Source: an uncultured Bacteroidales bacterium (GTDB taxonomy: Bacteria > Bacteroidota > Bacteroidia > Bacteroidales > Bacteroidaceae). Taken from it: 64,000 nucleotides of DNA. This document shows positions 54,285-63,358 of the stretch, in pieces (the stretch's first letter is position 1; the number at the start of each line of letters is the position of its first letter). Below the pieces are notes generated by a model. It was given only the letters and a program-made list of their open reading frames with translations. It was not told the origin of the DNA and searched no databases. A program made the position numbers and the translations under genes. The stretch spans positions 46,202 through 110,201 of the forward strand of contig CADAEK010000006.1 of the NCBI GenBank assembly GCA_902786925.1, in the 5' to 3' direction.

Positions 54285-55994
54285 ATGGATTGGCTGATTG
54301 AACTTTTCACTACTGGTGGTGGCGTGGCACATACTGTCATCCTCTATGCGCTCGTTATCTCTTTCGGCGTTTTCTTAGGAAACAAGATTAAAATCGGAGG
54401 CATTTCATTAGGAGTGACTTGGATTCTCTTCGTGGGCATTCTGGCTGGTGACTTGCTCATGCGTGGCGGCATAAAAGAGAATGCGGATGTACTGAACTTT
54501 GTTCAGGACTTCGGTCTGATTCTCTTTGTGTTCAGCATCGGACTGCAAGTGGGTCCTTCGTTCTTCACATCTCTTAGACAAGGTGGCCTGAAGGCTAATG
54601 GAGTAGCTGCTGGTGTGGTAATGCTGAACATTGTTGTCATGTTCACCATCTACTATGGTTTACGCAACGTCATTCCTGCTGTGAACAATCTGCCTATGTT
54701 GGTTGGAACCTTGTGCGGAGCTGTTACCAACACTCCTGGACTTGGTGCTGCAAATGCCGCATTAGACCAAATCAACCAGATTCATCCTTTCAAGGATGGC
54801 ATACCAGTTATTGCTAACGGCTACGCTTGCGCTTATCCTTTGGGCGTGGTTGGCATCATTGGCAGTATCATTCTGATTCGTCTGATTTTCAAGGTAAACT
54901 TCCAAAAAGAGGTTGATCACTTCAACAAAAAAAATAACAATGAAGCTGTAAAGCCCCACTTGATGACAGTTAAAGTGTTCAACCCTGCCATTGCAGACAA
55001 GACCATCCTGCAAGTGAGAGGCTTTATCGGGCGAGACTTTGTATGTTCACGTATGCTTCACGAAGGCCACGTCGTTGTGCCGACCAAGGAAACACAGCTG
55101 AACGTCGATGACAAGCTCTATATCGTCTGCGCTGAAGAGGACGCTGCTGCCATTATTGCATTCATCGGTCCTGAAGTGCAGGTAGAATGGGATGAGCAAG
55201 ACGTGCCAATGGCATCAAAAAAGCTTACCGTCACCAAAGAAAGTATTAACGGAAAGACTCTGGGAAGTCTGCACTCCAGCTCTATGTATGGCGTCAACGT
55301 CACTCGTCTGTATCGTTCCGGCATCGAGCTGTTTGCCAGCCCAAGTCTCATCCTGCAAATGGGCGACACACTCACCGTTGTGGGTCCTGAAGATGCCGTA
55401 GACCGTTTTGCGGGTAAGATTGGCGACAAGAAACAGCAACTTGACAAGCCCAACCTGCTCACCCTCTTCCTCGGAATTCTCATTGGCATTATCTTTGGCA
55501 TGCTGCCTATCAGCATTCCTGGCATGTCAATGCCCGTGAAGCTTGGTTTGGCTGGAGGACCACTTATCATCGCTATCCTTTTAGGCCGCTTTGGATACAA
55601 GCTGAAGCTGGTGGCATATACAACCAACTCTGCGTCATTTATGATTCGAGACATCGGTCTCGTTCTGTTCTTGGCAAGCGTAGGTATAAAAGCAGGCGGA
55701 AACTTTGTGGACACAGTACTTAATGGTGGCATCCACTATGTATGGATCGGATTCCTCATCACTGTGATACCGCTCGTTGTGATGGGCATATTTGCACGCA
55801 TCAAGTGGCACATGAATTACTTCCTGCTGATGGGAACCCTGAGCGGTGCTACTACAGACCCTCCAGCTCTGGCATTTAGCACAGCAATAGCCAACAACGG
55901 TATTCCATCTGTGGGATATTCTACAGTTTATCCGCTATCCATGTTCCTGCGCATCATTACCGCACAAGTCATCATCCTACTTATATGCAGTTAG
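54285..55994 (+). CDS. AspT/YidE-type putative antiporter with two TrkA-C domains
   Basis: 569-residue inner-membrane transporter. Two membrane halves (about 1-200 and 385-569, 5-6 helices each) with the duplicated family motif: GTLCGAVTNTPGLGAANAAL in the first and GTLSGATTDPPALAFSTAIA in the second. Between them are two TrkA-C (RCK-C) domains (about 224-300 and 310-380), e.g. ILQVRGFIGRDFVCSRML and MYGVNVTRLYRSGIELFA. The family holds the aspartate:alanine exchanger AspT and the YidE/YbjL proteins; the substrate here is unknown. Its last 10 bases overlap the next gene, so the two are translated together. Confidence 0.88.
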   Translation: MDWLIELFTTGGGVAHTVILYALVISFGVFLGNKIKIGGISLGVTWILFVGILAGDLLMRGGIKENADVLNFVQDFGLILFVFSIGLQVGPSFFTSLRQGGLKANGVAAGVVMLNIVVMFTIYYGLRNVIPAVNNLPMLVGTLCGAVTNTPGLGAANAALDQINQIHPFKDGIPVIANGYACAYPLGVVGIIGSIILIRLIFKVNFQKEVDHFNKKNNNEAVKPHLMTVKVFNPAIADKTILQVRGFIGRDFVCSRMLHEGHVVVPTKETQLNVDDKLYIVCAEEDAAAIIAFIGPEVQVEWDEQDVPMASKKLTVTKESINGKTLGSLHSSSMYGVNVTRLYRSGIELFASPSLILQMGDTLTVVGPEDAVDRFAGKIGDKKQQLDKPNLLTLFLGILIGIIFGMLPISIPGMSMPVKLGLAGGPLIIAILLGRFGYKLKLVAYTTNSASFMIRDIGLVLFLASVGIKAGGNFVDTVLNGGIHYVWIGFLITVIPLVVMGIFARIKWHMNYFLLMGTLSGATTDPPALAFSTAIANNGIPSVGYSTVYPLSMFLRIITAQVIILLICS

Positions 55995-56692
55995 ACATTC
56001 ACACACTCACAGATACACTTTTGCAGTCAACAGACCTACCACTGTTGGCTGCATTTGCATTGGGCATATTGGTGGCACTTAACCCTTGCCAACTGGCCAT
56101 CAGCATCTCTGCCCTTGCCTATGAATATCGTAACGGGAAAAGACTTACAGACGGAATCATCTATGCCTTAGGAAGAACTGTCACATACACACTCTTAGGC
56201 TGGGTAACCATGTGCCTCATAGGAGGAGGCAGCAATATCATTGGTCTACAAAACGTGCTGTCCAAGGCAGAAATAGTCGTTCCGTATGTATTGATAGGAA
56301 TAGGCATATACCTTATCATCAGAGCATTTCATCACCATCACCATGACGGAGAACATTGCCACAATAGTGGAAGAATCATCAAGCGCAATGGTCCATTGGG
56401 CTCATTGATGCTTGGAATGGCACTGGCATTGGCATTTTGTCCTGAAAGCGCTATTTTCTACTTCGGAATGATGATTCCTCTGAGCATTACCAGCAATGTG
56501 GGCGCAGCGATTCCTCTCGTGTTTGGATTGTCAGCCAGCATACCAGTCGTACTGATGGCATGGATGATGCACAAGGCACTCAATGGAGCAGAACGGTTTA
56601 GCCGAGGTTTTGAACATTTTCAGCAATGGCTGAATGGCATTACAGGTCTACTTTTTATCGGCATAGCAATTCTTCTGCTAGCAGGAATATGA
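55985..56692 (+). CDS. CcdA/ArsG-like membrane protein with His-rich loop
   Basis: 235 residues, about six membrane segments. NPC (C35 in LVALNPCQLAIS) and FCPESA (C152) place one Cys in the first and one in the fourth helix, the pattern of CcdA/DsbD-type thiol electron carriers; the sequence type is the one databases call ArsG-family permease. A loop between helices 3 and 4 has five His, then HCH (116-126), a likely metal-binding patch. It overlaps the transporter gene by 10 bases. It could pass reducing power to periplasmic partners or move a metal or metalloid; no thioredoxin partner gene is next to it. Confidence 0.72.
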   Translation: MQLDIHTLTDTLLQSTDLPLLAAFALGILVALNPCQLAISISALAYEYRNGKRLTDGIIYALGRTVTYTLLGWVTMCLIGGGSNIIGLQNVLSKAEIVVPYVLIGIGIYLIIRAFHHHHHDGEHCHNSGRIIKRNGPLGSLMLGMALALAFCPESAIFYFGMMIPLSITSNVGAAIPLVFGLSASIPVVLMAWMMHKALNGAERFSRGFEHFQQWLNGITGLLFIGIAILLLAGI

Positions 56693-56744
56693 ATAATTAA
56701 AGAACTTTAAGAGACAAAACAGACAAGATGTGAGATATTTATGT

Positions 56745-56752
56745 TATCTTCG
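56745..56752 (+). promoter_or_regulatory. Probable promoter of the hendecad-repeat gene
   Basis: TATCTTCG, one base from TAnnTTTG, 41 bases before ATG 56794. The same variant stands before the M64 gene at 25263. Confidence 0.45.
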
Positions 56753-56793
56753 CACATAAATTATATGACTAACGCTGTATTCCAATTGGGCTT

Positions 56794-57570
56794 ATGACAG
56801 AAGAAGAGTTACACAACGAACACGAAGAATACTCGGGGAAAAGCGCAACAGAACTCATACGTGAGCTTCTCAAGCTGCTTTTAGTCTTGCTATGGAGATT
56901 CCTTGTATGGCTCATCAAGAAGCTCCTCAAAGGTGTTCTGTGGTGCATGCGGACTGCAGAAAAAGGCTGGGACAGACTCAACGACTGGTGGAATGATAAT
57001 AACACGCAAGAGAAAGTAGCTAAAATCAAGGCGTGGCTAAGAAGAACTGCTAAAAAAGTGGGCCAATGGAGTCTCAAAGCTGGGAAAGCGACACTCAAAG
57101 GCATTGGAATAGGACTTGTTGCCACGGGGAAAGGCATTGTCATTGCAGCGAAAGCTACTGCTCAAGGAATTGTTGTAGGCGTAAAAGCGACCATTCAAGG
57201 CATCATTCACCTGCGCCCTACTATCAAAAGAATTAAACAGCTCACCATAGATGGATTCTGGGCAACTATTGCATGGATGAAACGCTGCAAGCGAGGCATG
57301 AGACTTGCCCGTATTCGTCGAAAACGTTCATACGAAGCATTCAAGAGGAATGGAGGCATGAAGGGAGTCATCATCAATTCTACACATAACGTCAAAAGCA
57401 ACATTGAGCGTTTCATGGAAGAAGACCAAGAAGAAGCCGCTCCTGATGCTGTGACAGAAGACGACATCATGGAAGAGGCACTTGAAGAAGGCGCCAACGA
57501 TGGCAAGAAGACCATGAAAATTGGCAAAACATTCATGACGCATGCCAAAAATTTCATGGACGTAGAATAG
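56794..57570 (+). CDS. Unknown membrane-associated protein with 11-residue repeats
   Basis: 258 residues; I do not recognise a family. An acidic start (1-20) is followed by a strongly hydrophobic/cationic helix (about 21-50, LLKLLLVLLWRFLVWLIKKL), one likely membrane anchor. Residues 98-141 are four adjacent 11-residue units: KATLKGIGIGL, VATGKGIVIAA, KATAQGIVVGV, KATIQGIIHLR. Such hendecads form amphipathic helices that lie on membranes, as in synuclein-like or apolipoprotein repeats. A basic region (about 145-190) and an acidic tail (about 208-240) end it. It has its own promoter box and lies 57 bases before the MscS-type channel gene, a possible partner. Confidence 0.7.
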   Translation: MTEEELHNEHEEYSGKSATELIRELLKLLLVLLWRFLVWLIKKLLKGVLWCMRTAEKGWDRLNDWWNDNNTQEKVAKIKAWLRRTAKKVGQWSLKAGKATLKGIGIGLVATGKGIVIAAKATAQGIVVGVKATIQGIIHLRPTIKRIKQLTIDGFWATIAWMKRCKRGMRLARIRRKRSYEAFKRNGGMKGVIINSTHNVKSNIERFMEEDQEEAAPDAVTEDDIMEEALEEGANDGKKTMKIGKTFMTHAKNFMDVE

Positions 57571-57627
57571 CGATGTGCTTGCTGCATATTTATCATTGAC
57601 ATCACAACACTAATACAACAGAAAAAG

Positions 57628-60171
57628 GTGAAAAAGATTCTTTTTATCTTATTACTCCTCACAATTGTAGCGCAGCAAAGCCAAGCCGTGCTAAAGGAGC
57701 GTGACCTCGGACAAACGTTACATGTTTTACGTTTGGAGCTCTACAACAAATGGATGAAACAAAAAGAACGGATGAAACAGATGGAGACACGCCGAGAGGC
57801 GCAGCACAAGAAACTCATCAGTATCATCCAGCGCAGCGAAATCACAGGACTCATCCTCTATTCACAGGGACAGGAATTCACTTTTGACATGGCATATGCC
57901 TGCCAGGAGGCTACAACACTGCACCATGAACTACATAGCAACACCATTCCTTATCAACAAATCAAGACGTATATAGTAACAGAGATTGCCAGCTATGACA
58001 GTCTAATATATGCATTGAAGTTTCTTCCGCCTGTCATTATAGAACAAAGCACTGACAGCATATCGCAAGACTCCCTACGCAATGTCATTGCCAAGAAAAT
58101 TAAGGATAATGGCAAAAGGCTTCCTTTCATACTGGATGCACAAGGCATTCAAGATCGAGCCATGTGCATTAAATATGCAGAGACCTTACGTGACAATATG
58201 GTCATCATTCTCAAGCGCCTTGAAGAAGATAACCAACACTACCAAAACTTAGCTGTCTGTGTGGCACGAATGAACGACTATGCACAGGCAAAATATGTGG
58301 CATTGCAGCAGAGCATATTCATGAATCCTGGAACAAACTACATCCAGATTTTGACTAGGATTCCCATGCAATGGCGACGAATGCAAGATGACTTCAAGAC
58401 AAAGTATAAACCATTAGAAGAACGTGGAAATAACGGCAAGTTCAAGACCTATCGTTCTGAATGGAGAGGTCCCATTGTCTTATTTGCAAGCATCTTCATG
58501 CTCGTTTATATTATGGGAGGTGCTTTGCTAAGTAATATCCTTTTAAGATGGGTACTTCCCAAACGTTTCCGGACAGAAACGTTCAAACAAAAACGTCCCA
58601 TTCTCATTACGGCACTCGCTGTCTTCATTTTTGCCATCGCTGTTATGATTGTAAGAACTTTCATCAAGCACAATCTGATGCTGATGGCCACAGAGCTTAT
58701 GATAGAGATGGCCTGGTTGATTGAAGCCATTTTCGTTTCACTCATCATCAGATTGAATGGAGACCAAGTTCGACATGGCGCCAAGGTGTACACACCATTT
58801 ATTCTCATTTCACTTATTGTGATTTGTTTCCGAATCATACTGATTCCAAACACTCTGGTGAACATTGTCTTTCCCCCTATCCTTTTGGCATTCACCATCT
58901 GGCAAATCTTTACACTGAAAGCATGCCGAAAAAAGATTCCATCAAGTGACAGCATCTATTGTTCCATCTCCTTAGCTGTAATGCTAGCAGCATGCGTGCT
59001 GGCATGGGTTGGGTTCACGCTGATGGCTGTACAAATCATCGTATGGTGGACATTCCAATTGGCTGCTATCGCAACCATCACCAGCTGTTACGACTTAATG
59101 GAAATGTATGAATACCGTTTCCTTCACCAGCGCATCAAGAAAGCCTATGGCAGCCATTTCTCCGATGAAGAAATCCGCCGCAAGATGAAACGTGGAGACT
59201 TTGTAGACCAAACATGGATATACGATTTCATCAACCGGGCTATCGTCCCTGTAGTTGCGGTATTCTCCATCATGATCAGCATACATATGGCTGCTGAAAT
59301 CTTCGACCTGCGCCATCTATGCATCACATGGTTCTTGCACGAAATCAAGATACCGAGATTGATGTCTATCTCGGTCTACAAACTCTGCTTGATTTCTGCA
59401 TTATTCTTCATTTTCAAATACATAAACTATTTGATTCGTTCTTCATGGTTTAAGTATCGCAAGAAGAAAGAAAACAAGGATTTCAATGCCACATTAGCCA
59501 AGAACATCATAGGGCTTTTGGTTTGGGGTATCTACATCATCGTGGTATTCCTCATGCTCGAGGTGCCTGGTACAGGCATTGCCATCGTAACAGGAGGCTT
59601 ATCCACAGGTATGGGTTTCGCGTCAAAAAGCTTATTGGAAAACTTCTTCTACGGCATTTCATTGATGAGTGGTCGAGTACGCGTTGGAGACTACATCGAA
59701 TGCGACGGCATTGTGGGAAAAGTGGAAAGCATCACTTATCAAAGCACACAAATCACTACATTGGATGGCAGCGTTGTAGCCATCTTGAACTCAGACCTCT
59801 TTGGAAAGAACTTCAAGAATTTGACACGCAATCACCAGTACGAGCTCATCACCATTCCTTTCGGTGTAGCATACGGAACCAACGTGGAAAATGTAAGAAA
59901 ACTCATCATCGAAGGTATACTTCCTCTCTGCAAAAACACCGACGATGGGCGTCACATTGTTGACCCACAACATCCATTGGCAGTCACATTTGCCGATTTC
60001 GGAGCCAGCAGTGTTGACCTTAAATTAGTGGCATGGGTGTTGGTGGATCACAAAATCGCATTCTCGGCACAAGCACGAGAGAGAATCTACCATGTACTCA
60101 ATGAGAACCACATCGAAATACCGTTCCCACAACAGGATATTTACATTAAGGGTATGGCAAAATCGGAGTAG
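57628..60171 (+). CDS. Large MscS-family mechanosensitive channel protein
   Basis: 847 residues, GTG start (57628) with AAAAAGG just upstream. A signal peptide (about 1-20) leads to a long extracytoplasmic helical domain (about 21-280). About eight membrane segments follow (285-640). The pore helix and MscS core are GGLSTGMGFASKSLLENF (about 651-668), then FYGISLMSGRVRVGDYIEC and TQITTLDGSVVAILNSDLF of the beta domain. The Gly/Ala-rich pore helix packing is kept. Long MscK-like members protect cells from hypo-osmotic shock and may be gated by ions; the N-terminal domain here is not one I can name. Confidence 0.9.
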   Translation: MKKILFILLLLTIVAQQSQAVLKERDLGQTLHVLRLELYNKWMKQKERMKQMETRREAQHKKLISIIQRSEITGLILYSQGQEFTFDMAYACQEATTLHHELHSNTIPYQQIKTYIVTEIASYDSLIYALKFLPPVIIEQSTDSISQDSLRNVIAKKIKDNGKRLPFILDAQGIQDRAMCIKYAETLRDNMVIILKRLEEDNQHYQNLAVCVARMNDYAQAKYVALQQSIFMNPGTNYIQILTRIPMQWRRMQDDFKTKYKPLEERGNNGKFKTYRSEWRGPIVLFASIFMLVYIMGGALLSNILLRWVLPKRFRTETFKQKRPILITALAVFIFAIAVMIVRTFIKHNLMLMATELMIEMAWLIEAIFVSLIIRLNGDQVRHGAKVYTPFILISLIVICFRIILIPNTLVNIVFPPILLAFTIWQIFTLKACRKKIPSSDSIYCSISLAVMLAACVLAWVGFTLMAVQIIVWWTFQLAAIATITSCYDLMEMYEYRFLHQRIKKAYGSHFSDEEIRRKMKRGDFVDQTWIYDFINRAIVPVVAVFSIMISIHMAAEIFDLRHLCITWFLHEIKIPRLMSISVYKLCLISALFFIFKYINYLIRSSWFKYRKKKENKDFNATLAKNIIGLLVWGIYIIVVFLMLEVPGTGIAIVTGGLSTGMGFASKSLLENFFYGISLMSGRVRVGDYIECDGIVGKVESITYQSTQITTLDGSVVAILNSDLFGKNFKNLTRNHQYELITIPFGVAYGTNVENVRKLIIEGILPLCKNTDDGRHIVDPQHPLAVTFADFGASSVDLKLVAWVLVDHKIAFSAQARERIYHVLNENHIEIPFPQQDIYIKGMAKSE

Positions 60172-60216
60172 ATTAGCAACAAAACAAAAAATTCACACCC
60201 TTTTTATAAAAAAAGC

Positions 60217-60259
60217 GACAAAAGTAGCGCCCGAAATAAAAAAAAGCGCTACTTTTGTC
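60217..60259. repeat. Perfect 14-bp inverted repeat bearing promoter boxes on both strands
   Basis: GACAAAAGTAGCGC (60217-60230) and GCGCTACTTTTGTC (60246-60259) are exact complements with a 15-nt A-rich centre. Each arm holds a TAnnTTTG box (TACTTTTG), pointing outward: plus strand at 60250-60257 toward tonB, minus strand at 60221-60228 into mscS. No T run follows, so a simple terminator is unlikely. Confidence 0.85.
60250..60257 (+). promoter_or_regulatory. Promoter -7 box of tonB
   Basis: TACTTTTG inside the right arm of the inverted repeat; leader of about 78 nt before ATG 60341. Binding of a dimeric protein to the palindrome would block it. Confidence 0.55.
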
Positions 60260-60340
60260 TCCCGAACCCAATGATATGCGCCAAAACCGTTCGTACATTG
60301 GAGTCACAGAAGGAGAATAACTAAAAAATAAATATAATCT

Positions 60341-61057
60341 ATGGAAGTAAAGAAATCCAAAAAAGCAGACCTTGAGGGCACCAAAGGCACCGGACTGCTC
60401 ATCGGCTACATTGTGGCTCTTGCTGCGATGTTTGCAAGCTTCGAGTACACGACTCGAGAGTATGAGGAGACAGATGTCGTTTATGCCACCACTTCGTTCG
60501 TTTCAGAGGAAGAAGTGATTCCAATTACACAGCCTATCTTCACCGCAGCTCCACCTCCACCAGCTGATGCCCCACAGGTTGCAGAAATTCTTGACATCGT
60601 GGACAATAACACTGAAATTGAAGACGAGAAGATTGAGTCAACAGAAGACACTCACGAAGCAATCTCTGGTCCAGTTTCTCACGTTTCAGGTCCCGTGATG
60701 GCAGGTCCTCCTGCTCCCGTACAAGAGGAAAGCGATGAAGGAGAAATCTTCGAAGTCGTAGAACAGAACCCAATGTTCCCTGGTGGCGATAAGGCATTGA
60801 TGCAATATCTGCAGAAAAACCTGAAATACCCTGCACAAGCACAGGAAAATGGAATCCAAGGCCGTGTAATGGTGCAGTTCGTGGTAAACAAGGACGGTTC
60901 AATCGTAGAACCTAAGATTATTCGCCCTGTTGACCCATCACTTGACAAAGAGGCCATTCGCGTTGTATCTTCAATGCCGAAGTGGACACCTGGTAAGCAG
61001 CGCGGCAAGAATGTACGCGTAAGATTTACTCTTCCTGTTACATTCCGTCTGCAGTAA
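60341..61057 (+). CDS. tonB: Energy-transducing protein TonB
   Basis: 238 residues. A single N-terminal membrane segment (about 17-36), then a Pro/Glu-rich periplasmic linker (about 60-145, APPPPADAP, and repeated GPVSHVSGPVMAGPPAP), then the C-terminal TonB domain (about 150-238): NPMFPGGDKALMQYLQKNLK, YPAQAQENGIQGRVMVQFVV, and a C-terminal VRFTLPVTFRL. It passes proton-motive energy from ExbB-ExbD to outer-membrane transporters such as the two SusC proteins here. exbB starts 2.3 kb downstream on the same strand. Confidence 0.93.
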   Translation: MEVKKSKKADLEGTKGTGLLIGYIVALAAMFASFEYTTREYEETDVVYATTSFVSEEEVIPITQPIFTAAPPPPADAPQVAEILDIVDNNTEIEDEKIESTEDTHEAISGPVSHVSGPVMAGPPAPVQEESDEGEIFEVVEQNPMFPGGDKALMQYLQKNLKYPAQAQENGIQGRVMVQFVVNKDGSIVEPKIIRPVDPSLDKEAIRVVSSMPKWTPGKQRGKNVRVRFTLPVTFRLQ

Positions 61058-61075
61058 GCTAACACATTCATATAG

Positions 61076-61113
61076 ATGTCGCACAGTATAGCATATTGTG
61101 CGGCATTTTTTAT
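61076..61113 (+). terminator. Terminator of tonB
   Basis: ATGTCGCACA (61076-61085) pairs with TGTGCGGCAT (61097-61106), 10 pairs with one G-T, then TTTTTATTT. It covers the in-frame TTG at 61096, which rules that out as the start of the next gene. Confidence 0.75.
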
Positions 61114-61131
61114 TTACACATCACCATCAAT

Positions 61132-62100
61132 ATGCACACTACCAAAGAACTCATCGAAATAATAAGCACTGGAGTAAAAAACATTCAATACAACGCAGAG
61201 CCTCAAAACCTCTATGCTCCTATCCAATACATTCTTTCCATTGGAGGGAAAAGAATTCGTCCCCTTCTGATGCTCATGGGTTATAATCTCTACAAAGACA
61301 ATGTTGACTCCATTCTCAACAATGCGCTTGCATTAGAGACATACCACAATTTCACGTTGCTGCACGACGACCTGATGGACAAAAGCGACATGCGCCGAGG
61401 TCATCTAACGGTGCACAAGAAATGGAATGAGAACACAGCTATCCTTTCTGGTGACACGATGCTAATCATGGCCTACCAGCTCTTCAACCAAGGCATCAGA
61501 AATGAAGAGGCATGGGCTGCATTCATAGACGCAACCCTGGGAGTCTGTAAAGGCCAACAATATGACATTGATTTCGAGACGCGCAATGATGTCAGTGAGG
61601 CAGAATACATGGAGATGATACGCCTAAAAACTTCTCTGCTATTAGGGTATGCACTTAAGATTGGTGCCATCTTAGGCGGTGCAGACAAAGAAGACCAACA
61701 AAATTTGTATGCTTTCGGCGAGAAGATAGGACTTGCATTCCAGTTGCAGGACGATTGGCTTGATGTCTATGGAGACCCGAAGAAGTTCCAAAAGAAATTA
61801 GGCGGTGACATCGTTGACAACAAGAAAACATTCATGCTTATTAAAGCCTACCAACTGGCAGACAATGCTCAGAAAGCAGAACTTGACAAATGGATGACAG
61901 CCACCGAATTCCAGGAAGCTGAGAAAATAGCAGCTGTTACACATATATATAATATAGTAGGTATAGGCCAGCATGTCCAAAAGAAAATAGAAGAATTGTT
62001 TTCTCAAGCACTCGCATGCCTCGAAAAGGTCAAAGTGAATAGCCATCAGAAAGATGAACTTCGCCACTTGGCAGACCAACTTCTCGGACGCCAATATTGA
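61132..62100 (+). CDS. Polyprenyl (isoprenoid) diphosphate synthase
   Basis: 322 residues, trans-prenyltransferase. First Asp-rich motif DDLMD (79-83) in LLHDDLMDKSDMRRG, second DDWLD (207-211) in FQLQDDWLDVYG; GGKRIRP (38-44) binds IPP. The first motif lacks the two-residue insert of classic bacterial farnesyl synthases, and Phe sits five residues before it, which favours a short to medium chain (C15-C20). Chain length cannot be fixed by eye. Products feed menaquinone or undecaprenyl synthesis. ATG 61132 is chosen because the upstream TTG is in the tonB terminator. tatD follows after 16 bases. Confidence 0.9.
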   Translation: MHTTKELIEIISTGVKNIQYNAEPQNLYAPIQYILSIGGKRIRPLLMLMGYNLYKDNVDSILNNALALETYHNFTLLHDDLMDKSDMRRGHLTVHKKWNENTAILSGDTMLIMAYQLFNQGIRNEEAWAAFIDATLGVCKGQQYDIDFETRNDVSEAEYMEMIRLKTSLLLGYALKIGAILGGADKEDQQNLYAFGEKIGLAFQLQDDWLDVYGDPKKFQKKLGGDIVDNKKTFMLIKAYQLADNAQKAELDKWMTATEFQEAEKIAAVTHIYNIVGIGQHVQKKIEELFSQALACLEKVKVNSHQKDELRHLADQLLGRQY

Positions 62101-62116
62101 TTAGAGCAGCACAAGT

Positions 62117-62941
62117 ATGATTGACACGCATGCACATCTTGACGGGCCCGAGTTCACCGACGATTTAGATGAAGTTATTCTTCATGCCAAAGAGAACGGA
62201 GTAAGGGGCATCATGGTTCCAGGCATTTGCCTCAAAGACACCTCACATCTGCTTGACATCTGCCACAAATATGCCGGTTTTTTATGCCCCATGATAGGCC
62301 TCCATCCCGAAAACATCATGGATGAAGACTATCACCAAGCATTAGCCTCGCTTGAGAACCTGCTTCAAAAATCATTGCAAGCCCAATCCACGAACGATTC
62401 TACTGCTCCAATCATTGGCATAGGCGAAGTGGGGCTCGACTTCTATTGGGATGATACACACAAGCAGGAGCAACTCGAAGTCTTTGAGCAACAGATACAA
62501 TGGGCGGAGAAATACCATCTTCCCTTGATGATTCATGCACGGAATGCACACCACGAACTCATGGAAGTGATGGAACGCCACCGCGACAGCCAGCTTTCTG
62601 GTGTTTTTCACTGTTTCACAGGCACAGAGGAAGAGGCTACGGACCTGCTCTCTTTTCCCCACTTCATGTTAGGCATTGGAGGAGTTTTAACCTTCAAAAA
62701 AAGCACACTTCCTGAAGTTGTTAAGCAAGCCATTCCCCTCACAAGAATCGTATTAGAAACCGATGCTCCATACATGGCTCCAGTGCCCAACCGAGGCAAG
62801 AGAAATGAAAGCGCATTCATCAAATCTGTTGCCGAAAAACTCGCAGAGATTTACGGAGTAGAATTCCTTCAAATTGTGCTTCAAACAACTGAAAATGCGT
62901 TGAAAGTTTTCCCAAAAGCAACTTTTTTCAATAAAAAATAA
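62117..62941 (+). CDS. tatD: TatD-family metal-dependent DNase
   Basis: 274 residues, an amidohydrolase-fold (TIM-barrel) hydrolase. Metal ligands: THAHLDG (His5-x-His7), GEVGLDFYWD (Glu), MIHARNA (His), FHCFTG (His) and LETDAPY (Asp), all in order. TatD proteins are 3'-5' exonucleases for DNA repair or quality control; despite the name they are not part of Tat export. It is co-directional with the prenyl synthase and followed by the tRNA gene. Confidence 0.92.
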   Translation: MIDTHAHLDGPEFTDDLDEVILHAKENGVRGIMVPGICLKDTSHLLDICHKYAGFLCPMIGLHPENIMDEDYHQALASLENLLQKSLQAQSTNDSTAPIIGIGEVGLDFYWDDTHKQEQLEVFEQQIQWAEKYHLPLMIHARNAHHELMEVMERHRDSQLSGVFHCFTGTEEEATDLLSFPHFMLGIGGVLTFKKSTLPEVVKQAIPLTRIVLETDAPYMAPVPNRGKRNESAFIKSVAEKLAEIYGVEFLQIVLQTTENALKVFPKATFFNKK

Positions 62942-62983
62942 AAGTTTCCACGAAATTACGTTAATGGAAAAGAAAAAAATCCC

Positions 62984-62991
62984 TATTTTTG
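62984..62991 (+). promoter_or_regulatory. Promoter -7 box upstream of tRNA-Ser
   Basis: TATTTTTG matches TAnnTTTG, 81 bases before the tRNA 5' end. No -33 TTTG at standard spacing. Confidence 0.5.
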
Positions 62992-63072
62992 TCACCAATT
63001 ATGGGATAACGGAAAGCGGAATGGCCTAGACGCACCCCATAAACAAACAGGAAGATACACACTTCCGGCCAA

Positions 63073-63160
63073 GGAGAGATGCTCGAGTGGCTGAAGAGGC
63101 ACGCCTGGAAAGCGTGTATGCGTCAAAAGCGCATCCGGGGTTCGAATCCCCGTCTCTCCG
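63073..63160 (+). tRNA. tRNA-Ser (anticodon GGA)
   Basis: 88 nt. Acceptor stem GGAGAGA (63073-63079) pairs with TCTCTCC (63153-63159), discriminator G. Anticodon loop CTGGAAA gives GGA between CACGC and GCGTG. A long variable arm (TATGCGTCAAAAGCGCATC) marks a class II tRNA. T loop GGGGTTCGAATCCCC is intact. CCA is not encoded. Confidence 0.96.
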
Positions 63161-63358
63161 CAAGGAAGAAAGGGAATCGAAGTGAAAGAGATTTGCTATT
63201 GTGAAGCGCCAAAGCTGCAAGAACTTTCAACTCCTCGAAACGAGCACCCTACTCTCCGCAAGACCTATGGATTCCACTCGTTCACAACGATAACAATCCT
63301 TCATCAAAAGACAAGATAGAAAATTAAATAATTTATTAATCTTAAAATTTTCAAGACA

